Assembly (NCBI GenBank): GCA_001586965.3
Contig: LUCW03000108.1
Coordinates: 65,001-87,500 of the forward strand
From: Sphaeroforma sirkka
Lineage: Eukaryota > Opisthokonta > Ichthyosporea > Ichthyophonida
Reading direction: 5' to 3'
DNA: 22,500 nt
This document shows, piece after piece, positions 8,490 through 18,700 of this stretch. The first letter of the stretch is position 1. Every line of letters starts with the position of its first letter. The position numbers and the translations under genes were made by a program. Under the pieces are notes generated by a model. The model did no database searches and had not been told where the DNA came from. It was given only the letters and a program-made list of their open reading frames with translations.

Positions 8490-10455
8490 AAGCTTTGATG
8501 TGGCCGTTTTCAAGTATCCGAGCACTTGCGATCACATTGATCCTTCGAACACCAAAGGTGCGGTTCATTTCGTAGAATTGCTTCAGCTGCCAATGCACAA
8601 ACTTGCGAAATGCCCCAACAACGAAACACAGGAATCTCGTACATTGATCGATAAAATGGAATTGCGAATAGATACCACATATATTAGGCATTTCGCTAAA
8701 TTGTAATAAATCACTCTCTTCAAATTACAGAACGCTCACAACAGCGCGCCAGGCAGACAAAAGATAAAAAATAAAATGCAAAACGGATTGGAAATTTATA
8801 GCATTTCTTGTCTCTGTGTCCCAATTTGAAGTATATACATTTATCAAGATACGCATCTAGTTGAATCAAAGCTGCTCATCACATATAAATATGTATTATA
8901 TTGAGCTTCAGCGGCATAAGCGCTTCAAAGCCGGATCCCTACCTTGTCGAATAATGAATCTTGGCTGGGCTCTGCTCTACGTAGGAATCTAAAATTGCAG
9001 TGATATTTGTAAGACAGGGAACATTCAGTTGAAAACTAACTATGACGACACCTCTGTTTAAACATTTACAAGCGACAACACTGGAACACGCTCTACGTAT
9101 TCACCATTTACAAACGCTAGCACACTCTACCATAGTTAAACTATAGACTTCATTAGAAGCAGTATTTTCTTGCGTGTACTTTTAGCTCTCGTCTTATTCG
9201 GAAGTCAGAATATCGCGACCTCCTTTGTACCTGTTTGTAGATTGCTTTCTTGATCGAGTTATTTGAAGTATCAATAATGTTACATGTTCAACTTTGAACA
9301 CGGTCATGCGTGCCTGTAGCTTGCAGTTTCTGTATATCGCTCAGAACATTGTGACAACCCCCTATAATCCTTTGCAAACTTATGGTTTTAAGAATAATAA
9401 CAATTTCCATATCATCGTAAGTGCTTGTACTTCTCTGCCGAGCGTGAAATCTCGGTGGGTTTTCTGCTCTTGGTCGATTCATATACCGAGTACAAACAAA
9501 ACCGTATTTAATCCACACGTCTAGTTTTATTATTATTGCATCTGTAGTTTACAATACTAACAATCTGCGCTACATGTATTATTGTACGACCAGCGATGTT
9601 GCTGCATTTGTTCAATCTACAATTACGATCATTTTTTTTGCCATGACGCTTTCTAGAGAGGACGCGGCTTTTTCTGTAGAAATCATCGATCCCCCGGGAG
9701 AGGATGATTTTTCATTTTCTTCTCTCCGCCAGTGAGCCGTGTTTTTGCGGTGCGTTGAAAAGTGTATCAGTTTGCATAGGAAGAATAACTAGCCTACGAC
9801 AAGAGCCAGTTCGCTATTATGCCGGCATGTATTGTTCGGGCGAGTATAGAAATGTAACTTTATCGCATAGTAATATCAAGGGCATTTTGCAACTGAAAAG
9901 TTGGCAGACAATCGATGTTGGCCCACATGTGTTTCACATATGAATTTTAATACCCGGTGAATATATATAACGTCAAGAATAGCCGTAGTGGAAATAAAGA
10001 ATACCATACACTATATTCTCAGCAAATGTACATGGTGTAACACAACACCAGCAGATAAACGTAGTATGTGAAGCCAATCGTCACCAGAGAAATTGGTTGA
10101 ACTGTACATACTGTGCCTTGGCTGACGATTCGCAACACCCATGGGACTTCTCTATCTTATTGGGTTAATCACTATAAACAGTTTTCGACCCCGCTTTTCT
10201 AAACGTTGCCTTATTCTCGCTCTCATACTTACTGAGATAATGTCTGAATGTGGATCCATTTTCCCATCGCTCAGCATCCCAGTCCGTAATTTGGTCAGGT
10301 CGAAATCTAATAACGCCCGCAATGAAATCTATAGTCTTTCAATCCCTACACTATTTTAAACATTGTATGTTACCATGGACTGATAATTCATTGGTACTAC
10401 ACCGTAAATTCGAATATCTATTCACCACCCCCTACATACTGCAATTAATGTTTTT

Positions 10456-10497
<42 letters not shown>
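10456..10497. repeat. (TA)n microsatellite
   Basis: A pure TA dinucleotide run of about 40 bp is followed directly by a GAGATTT/GAGATCT-rich short repeat. Confidence 0.95.
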
Positions 10498-10498
<1 letters not shown>

Positions 10499-10513
10499 CA
10501 GATTTGAGATTTG

Positions 10514-10533
10514 AGATCTGAGATCTCAGATCT
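10514..10533. promoter_or_regulatory. 20-bp perfect palindrome
   Basis: AGATCTGAGATCTCAGATCT is its own reverse complement. It follows the TA tract and a run of GAGAT repeats, and could be a dimeric factor site or a by-product of repeat expansion. Confidence 0.6.
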
Positions 10534-10551
10534 GAGATGTATCACTCCAAT

Positions 10552-10574
10552 GATGACGTCATCGCTATTGCGAT
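10552..10574. promoter_or_regulatory. CRE-like palindrome with adjacent inverted repeat
   Basis: GATGACGTCATC is a 12-bp perfect palindrome containing the bZIP (CREB/ATF) core TGACGTCA at 10554-10561. It is followed immediately by the inverted repeat ATCGC-TATT-GCGAT (10561-10574). The match to the CRE consensus is exact; a promoter role is inference, as no gene is recognised beside it. Confidence 0.45.
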
Positions 10575-11847
10575 AGGCCCACACTCTATTCACACGAGTC
10601 ACAACATCTGTATAACTGGACAATATTGTTGTTGCTAAGCCTCCGTTTTTCACAGATTCTCAGAACAGAGTCTTGGAAGTCTCACACAGACTATAGCGTT
10701 TCACTGCCGGAGGCTAACATTGAAGGTGAATGTGAAACGATATTGACAGTTGGATGATCTTCGCCTATGCAAAAACTGCAATGGCTATGATACGCATTCG
10801 TGCAGAGGAATACGCTGCTATGAGCGAGTGCAGCGATAGACGAAATTATATCGCCGATTTGAAGTATGATAGCCGCTTTTCGAATTGATGATTTCTTTAT
10901 ACATCATGTCATGTCAAGAGTTTCGTTTGTTATGGCAACCGTTCGTCGAAAAGTATAGAAGGCCATACAGTTAGCAGAGTCGAATGACGCTATCGCACAA
11001 CGCATGGATGAATAGCTGCTCACTGAGATGCATCACATGTCGTTGGCAGATATGAGCTACAGCACTCGTATTTTTCTCGCAATTCAGAACCACTCAAGGG
11101 ATGGACTGTACGAAAATTTTGCGACCATGTATTAAATACAACATGAAAATGCAAAAATACGGCGGACGCAACAAAGTGAAGTTGTTGCACAATATTGTCC
11201 TATTCTCAGTATCCTTCACGATTAAGAGGTGTACGAAGAAAATGAAAGTGGATCACGCAGATACGTATCGTAAATACTAAATGCGACTAGAGATTATACA
11301 AACGCACTATAGACAGGAAGCGCTTGTATTGACAGGCGTTAAGGGCTACCCAATTTGTACGGTAGACACTGGATGAGGTACCGCAAGGTGAGCGTGTCAA
11401 AGATTACACTGAGGGGCGGGACCGGATATACCGGAGCACAAAACAGAGCCATTGCACGCACACGTCCAGTGCAGAGAACGACACATGTGATACACAGGAC
11501 TAGGGTGCCAAATGCTAGCCGGAGGACTTCGTGGTCAGCTACCGATATGAGTGCGACACCATCACAAGACCACGAACGCATGCGCTGGCACACAACCAGA
11601 CTACGATCGCAAATACAAGTTATATGTTCTTATGGGAGATACCCCTTTGACATCTATATACAAGGCATATACAGGAAGTACAATCTACAATTTACTTTAT
11701 ATGTAGTGCACTTTTCAAAGCTATATACAAACGCTTCAATAGTCTACACAATTCAAAAACCCTTCGCTAGATTATATTTCAGGTTCCACCATAAACATCG
11801 AAGTATACATTTTTCTACTTCGTAAATAGAATACACAATATCTAGGT

Positions 11848-11853
11848 TTTATT
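11848..11853 (-). promoter_or_regulatory. Possible poly(A) signal for the ORP1-like gene
   Basis: AATAAA on the minus strand, about 710 bp past the proposed stop and the first I found downstream. The distance makes it weak. Confidence 0.2.
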
Positions 11854-12565
11854 GCAATTAACTAACTTTATGGAAACCCGATCGTTTCAGAACGACTTTG
11901 CCCATGCTTAACGGTCTTATGTGGGCCAATTACCAGATACTAGTAGATGTCCGGCCATTTGGTGCTGGCTTCGTGTTTCGCCTGTTAAAATAAAACGGTT
12001 CACAATCAGTAAGCTTTCTGTGGGAGTGGTGAAGAACAGCTGACAAGGTCATAATCGAGGACTACACCGAAGTACTGGCCCATGGTGTAGATATACTCCT
12101 GTTGTACAGAGGGGTTCTCAACATCGGAGTCGGAGTAGCACTATTTTTTAAGAGTAAACGTATACTCTCGTCTGCGCATAGTTCACGACCCGAGTGAAGC
12201 GCCAAACACAATTGGAAGACTAAATACACTCTGTGAACGAATGGAAGTTCTGACATAGTTGAGAGCCAACATATAGTATGTGTTGTTTTCTACTCGTCTG
12301 TGACTTCCCATATGCCGAGTATTAGAGATCTATACTGGAACGATAGTTGATCGGGCGATAGCTGATACTAGCAAGTAACGAGCTACTTGAGGCGGCTACG
12401 ATGACTTTTCTGTATGACTTGACGGCTGGAAGAATAGCTAAAATCAGCATTGTGATAGCTGAATGCACACTTACATAAAGTATTATACATATATTTCTAT
12501 ACATATATCCTATACATATACTTCTATAAATATATTCTTATATATATATTTCTATGCATAAGTTT

Positions 12566-12727
12566 CTATACATATATATCTATACATACATTCATATATA
12601 TACAGGTGATGTATGTATGAGTGATCATATTTATATAACACACCCTCCAGAATTCTCCCGTCGGCCGGTAGCCTGTGGCCTGAAACACGTCGTCGTAGAT
12701 CTCCTTGAACCACATCGGTTTGTGGAC
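12566..12727 (-). CDS. ORP1-like terminal exon
   Basis: Acceptor AATTTCTAG. Encodes [20 protein letters not shown] and GEFWR, the WF...YW-type end of the ORP family. The frame then runs through TATA-rich DNA to TAG at 12568-12566, adding a tail of about 22 residues. A weak donor (GTGTGT just after FWR) could instead splice to a short further exon, so the last tail residues are doubtful. Confidence 0.78.
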   Translation of the reverse strand, partial: VHKPMWFKEIYDDVFQATGYRPTGEFWRVCYINMITHTYITCIYMNVCIDIYV

Positions 12728-15700
12728 CTAGAAATTAGCAGGCGCGTGATGAGTATTTATTTTAAGAACGGATTCCGATTCCCGCAAATGGTATTATATA
12801 TCACCATGTACGCTACACTAAGGCGATGAAGTAGTATCAGCACCATATCCTTAGACTCATTGCAAACCCAGCAAGACAAATGCATCGCATTCGTAGACAA
12901 GCACACGTCGTTCGTATACAAGCACCGATGGAGAATGTCAGGGTAAAGGTTACACTACAACACCACCTGTATATACAACATTTACATCTCGGTCACTTAC
13001 CTCGCCTGTCTCGGCACGAATTTTCCTGGCGGCGCGTTGTTTCTCCTCAAGTCTGCAAAGAGGAGAATGAACGTCTATAATACGGAGAAGGTGACTAAGC
13101 CAGACACGATTGACGGTGTCGATGTTTGACACCGCTTTCGGGGCTTAGGGAACACGTATGAATTTCAGAATGATGTATAGAATTTGTCGTACTGTCACAC
13201 ACAGCATTGCCTCAATGCCCCCAACCAGCCACACATGTATATAAACACATTCGAATTGCAACCCACAGTCCTATGCACGCACCCACCTTGAGATATATTG
13301 GTAGCAGTGTCTACCAAAACTCACGCAGATGTCACACAAAGACAGGCAACATCAAATCAAACGCATACAACAGCCGAGAGCACCATGCACACAAGATATA
13401 CCCGCACACCCGACTGTCTCCTTCGCCGCGTTTGTCGTATGACCCTCCTCTGCACATCGTTAGGTAGGCCTCAGGGAGGTAGCCGTTTGTGCCACCACAA
13501 CAACACAAGAGGCCAAAAGATATACAATACACAACAAATAAGAGACATATGCACCCATTGAAAACACATACAACGTCATATGTACACAGATTCCCATGCA
13601 TACCTGACTTTTTCGTCCGCTGCCTTCTCCACATCACCTTCCTCCAAGCACCGCTGGTCGGGCCTCAGGCGACAGTCCGTGCGTGCAAGCTCAGAGGGGT
13701 CTGGCGGCATCTCATTGAGTGTCACTGCGAATCGCGTCATGTTGTATATCTTCTCCTTGTCGGGCAGAGGCGCGTGTATCTGCCAGATGCGCACGGCGTT
13801 CTTTAGTTCCGGGAGGCTTATCTTTATCGATGTAGAGGGCCAAGCCCATAGGCTCTCGTTCCATTTACCCGAGATCTGCGTGTGTGTGGTTTTAGGTATG
13901 GAGTACAATCAACTGGCTCGAAATATACACAGACAAAGTACTGTAGGTAGACGAGATGTCTGCCGAATTCACACTACATTCGGTAGATCTATTAGAGGCT
14001 TGTTTTTTTTTGCCAGGCAACGCCCACAGGCTTTGTGTCTTATTTTTTGGTTGAAAATTGAATCTCCGCTCCTCATACATAAACATGATCATTATGATCA
14101 AACATGTGCTCATTTACGTATACATTTTAGTAGTCGGTTCCATATCGGGGCCTAGTACTTGTCTCACCATAGCGATGTAGCTATAAGTGTAAACATACAC
14201 GTAGCTATAAGTGCATATATACACGTAGTTATAAGTGTATACATACACGTAGCTATAAGTGCATATATACACGTAGCTATAAGTGCATATATACACGTAG
14301 TTATAAGTGTATACATACACGTAGCTATAAGTGTATACATACACGTAGTTATAAGTGTATACATACACGTAGCTGTAAGTGTATACATGTAGCTATAAGT
14401 GCATATATACACGTAGCTATAAGTGTATACATACACGTAGTTATAAGTGTATACATACACGTAGCTATAATTGTATACATACACGTAGCTATAAGTGTAT
14501 ACATACATGATACACGGAGTTGCCCTGCGGATCGAGCACACGGCCCTCTACACAGTACATGTCCTTGTTGAACCAGCCGCTCTGCTTGAAGTTCAGCTCA
14601 CAGGTGTCTCCGGTGGTATGGTTGGTGATAGTCATTGGTCCGTGGTTATCCAGCCACAACTTGCCTGTACCATAAACAGTGTATAGCTCAACTGACGAAT
14701 ACGTACGTTTTAAATTCCCGTGCTGTCGATGGAAACCAACCCCACCGTTGCGTACTTGCTGCAATGTCGGTTGTCGTACAAAACTGATAGGTAGACGTAT
14801 ATAACTATTACGGATACAGCTCATATGTATATAACTGATATGTATATAGCTGATACGTATATTACTGATACGTATATAACTCATACGTGTGAAATAAGTA
14901 TACAGATGTTTCTGCAGTGACTGTCACCTTGCGAGGTTTCCACCTGGTGGTAGTGATGGGTTGGTATTTTGACGCGGGGTTTGCGACATTGTTCTATGCG
15001 TGGTGTTATTTCGACACAGCACTGTTCGGTACTTAAAAAAGCGAAATTGACAAGCTTAACGACCGAACTCACTCTTTACAAACACGGTCTCCGTGGATTA
15101 GAGCGACAACCACATGGCTATGTCTGTTACATCCCTGTTTAATATCAACATACACACAAAGCTCAGTCAATGCACTCGCACGTTTACCTACCCATGTTAA
15201 TGTCATACACATAAAGCTCAGTCAAAGTACTCGCGCGTTTACCTACCTGTGATAATGTCATACATACAAAGCTCAGTCAACGTACTCGCGCGTTTACCTC
15301 CCTATGATAATTTCATACACAAGCTCACTCAATTTACTCGCGCGTTTACCTACCTATGACGATGTCATAGAAAAGCTCAGTCAATGTACTTGCGCGTTCA
15401 CCTACCTATGACGATGTCATACACACAAAGCTCAGTCAATGTACCCGCGCGTTTACCTACCTATGATAATGTTATTGACGGAGGTGGTCACCTTGTTCCA
15501 CGAGTAGTGGTGCCCGGGAACAGTGCTGTCCGGTGACTTGAACCTCAGGTGCTGTCCACCCCTCTGCAGCACTTCCATGCTTTTGCCCCAGAATTTGGTC
15601 TTCACATCCGACCACCCATGCATCTCATACGTCTCGCCTTCAGCATGAATGGCGCTGATGGGTGGATGGTGGCTCACCTAGTAGGTACCAGTAGGGGCAG

Positions 15701-18700
15701 GACAAGTCCATTAATGTACACAACTATATCATGTGTGAGCAGAATGGATACAGATCAGAGAGAGCTTTTGAAGTCCCCACCTCTCAGTATGAAGGAGGAT
15801 AGTGGCTCACCTATTTATCAGTAAACGCAGAAGCACGGGCCTATAGGTTGTGTAGCACATGGAGTGTATACTCGAACGAGGCACTAATAGAATGTGTCAC
15901 CCCTTCCACCCCTTCCACCCCCAGTCCCCCCCCCCCCCCCCCTCAACTCCTCTCAATCCTCAACACGACTGGCACTGAAGGACGGGCGATGGCTCGCGGT
16001 AGTATAGGTCTATCGACTGAACCACGATGTATAATGTGTGTACGTGAACAACGATGTATAATGTGTGTAACTGAACAACGATGTAGAATGTGTGTAAGTG
16101 AACAGCGACGTATATTGTGTGTAAGTGAACAACGATGTATAATGTGTGTATTCTAGGGATATAGATAAAACAATTATCTCGTATGTTTCTCCCTTCGCGA
16201 TGTCGAGATGTTGACTTGTGTAATACCAGGACTTTGTGTGTCCACTGAAGAAGCGCAGAAGGTACAACCCCCTGATAGTCTTAAAGGATATGTACCAGCT
16301 TGTCTAAAAGTGCAGCCGGAAGGCCCAGGCTTCAGAAGCTGACATCTGATTGGTGAAGCTGACATCTGATTGGTGGATAGTGCCCACCCTGTATATACGC
16401 AAATACGCAAGTGTGCAACATGCCGAAGTACAAAAGAAATACAGGTAGTGGGACAGTCACCACTATTCCCGTCCTTACACACACAACAACTTCAAGTTGT
16501 ACTTATAACTGGACCTGGAGTACGATGGATCACAGTATAACTTATGTTATACTGTGATCTATAGACCCTTCCCATTTGACTGGTAGGATCTAAAGCTATG
16601 ATTGAGCCCCCTCCTCCTCCCCCCCCCTATTCTCCGTATGACTGATATTTATAACAGGCCAATGCGCAAATGTCGGTGACAGCTAGATGTGTGTGTGTCT
16701 AATGGGGATCATATTCGGCTTAGTAGAGTGAATGCTCGAATAAGCGAGGATGTATGAATACGTCAGTAAACACATGCTTTTATATACCTTTTACACTGAC
16801 ACTTCGGAACACGATTTCAAACAATATATGCACATATACTTGCATGCTAGTACACGCACGTACCCACACACAATCCCCCATTACCCACCTGTTCGCAAAC
16901 CAAGCGATTTGACCCCAGAACAAGCTCGTATGTTTCGCCCAGGAGTGGATTGAAAGGCTTGGCCACGCGGTGGCTGGTAGACGAGTAAGTGGAGGCCGCA
17001 AACGCTGCGACGTACAGCATCTGCGTCTGTGCTCGATCACTCTCGGTGGAGCTGTAGTCCAGCAAAAAAGCAACCGCGTTTAACTGGATGGAGAATTACA
17101 TAGGACGGTATAGAAGTATTCATCTCTAACAGTGTGTGAGCGTAATTACAGATGCTCAGGGCAGGCGGTAAGCGGAATTGCCAACCAACACCTACATCAG
17201 ACCACTATGGTGGGCTTGGATGCAGATGGAATATATACGCACAAACAGGTGCGTACTACCAACACGAACGCACACATACCACAGCAACAGAGGGGACGAC
17301 GGCGGCTTGCCTGCCATCACATCACTGCCCATCTTCAGCAGTGAATGGTACTCCAGGTCTTCGGACAGGCGCTGCAGCAGACTCAGCGGCTCATTCCACA
17401 CCACAGGCATGGAGATCTTGGTTAGGTCTTTACCGACCGACTGCTTGAGTACACTCCAGACTGAGAGAGCGGCCTGGTCTATCTGTGGCGCTGGGAGTGT
17501 GGTGCGTGGGGAGCGTGTGCGACTGGGCTCTATCTCAGGTATGCTCAACCTCGGTTCGTTGGCGTCTATGACCGACACGGCTGCCGGTGCAAGTGTGTGT
17601 AGGAGTCATACTATGAGTTGGTACCAGAAACACAGTTTGTGAGCAGATGTGTGAGCATGAGAGTATGCATGTGATGGCGGTCTGAAACCGAGCGAGATCT
17701 CTGACGCCTTGTGATGCCGTGTGTGCTGCTCTTTGGGAGATGTTTATGGCTGGATTGTTCCCTTGTTTGAAGTTGACCTGTTTGGCCTGCGACTGCCGAA
17801 GCCACGGACGTTCAACAAAGGAACAAACCGCAGCATAAGCGTGGGAGTGTATAGAAGAATCGGAAATCGAACGGGTATCAAGGGCTTGTGCGCGTGTGTA
17901 TGTGTGTGTGCGATTGTGAGTATTTGATGTATGAGCTAGGGAAAAGCGGTCGATATGTGATGCTATACATGGTATGTGTAGGGTATGTGTGATTTGCTTT
18001 TACATCGGACGAACACAGATATTTTTAGGAACAACGGCATGTACACTCATCAAATACAACACCACAAAAGTATCTTATTATCTTAGAATGCTAAAAAGAA
18101 TCACAGTATGCGCAAACATTACCCACACCCCCACACATCCCATATCATATAGTCGCAGGATGCGTCCAAATTACCACAGCAAGCACTCAATAAGAAGATA
18201 GATGCACAAGTAGCCGTCCATACCTCGATAAGAAGATAGATGCACAAGTAGCCGTCCATACCTCGATAAGAAGATAGATACACTAACTAACCGTCCATAC
18301 CTCGATAAGAAGATAGATACACAAGTAGCCGTTCATACCATCGTAAAAGGCCTCACTGCCATCGGCATCCCCACCCCCAGCTTCTCTGAGAAGGGCGTGA
18401 TCTATATCGGCGATGGTCTCCAGATCATTGTGTTGGACTGCAAGTACCTTGAGTGATTCTTCGAGTATAACCCTGTATTGTTGAATAGGGTGATTGATAT
18501 GCAATTAAGTTTTGTATTACACATCTTCGAGTATAACCCTGTATTGTTGAGTTCAATAAGGTGATTGAAATCCAATTAAGTTTTGTATTACACATTTTCA
18601 AGTACAACACTAGACTATTGAGTCCAAAAAAAAGATATTAATAGGCAATTGAGGTTTATTTCACAGAACTTCGAGTATAATTCTATAGTGTTGAGTTTGG

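Larger units (their letters stand above)
8490..12565. other. Gene-poor 4-kb interval
   Basis: I find no supportable gene here. Short open frames (for example plus 9294-9524, 9704-9943, 10141-10359 and 11355-11825) have no recognisable domains, and most have stop-bounded shadows on the other strand. The 11355-11825 frame is Arg- and Thr-rich, but the opposite strand is also open. Notable non-coding features are the (TA)n tract at 10456-10497, the palindromes at 10514-10574 and A+T-rich DNA near 12480-12600. No tRNA-like B box was seen. Confidence 0.5.

Noticed and set aside
10880..11340. A plus-strand reading in which all seven in-frame stops are TAA or TAG, suggesting UAR-to-Gln recoding or C-to-T decayed coding
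   Set aside because: Stop density equals random expectation, the lack of TGA in seven is weak, and the other genes end naturally at TAG or TAA. No family is recognised.
11355..11825. A 156-codon plus-strand open frame
   Set aside because: No domain, an open opposite strand, and Arg/Thr/Tyr composition typical of chance frames. It is too weak to call.
14164..14541. A 125-codon minus-strand Tyr/Thr/Ile frame
   Set aside because: It is the 24-bp minisatellite (a multiple of three) read through from exon 12 into the intron. The real exon ends at 14507.
17764..17795. A 15-bp microexon TCGCAGGCCAAACAG joining exon 7 to the ORD exon in correct phase
   Set aside because: It fits the phase, but it breaks the FYDAL match given by the longer exon and has no independent support. 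Kept only as an alternative.
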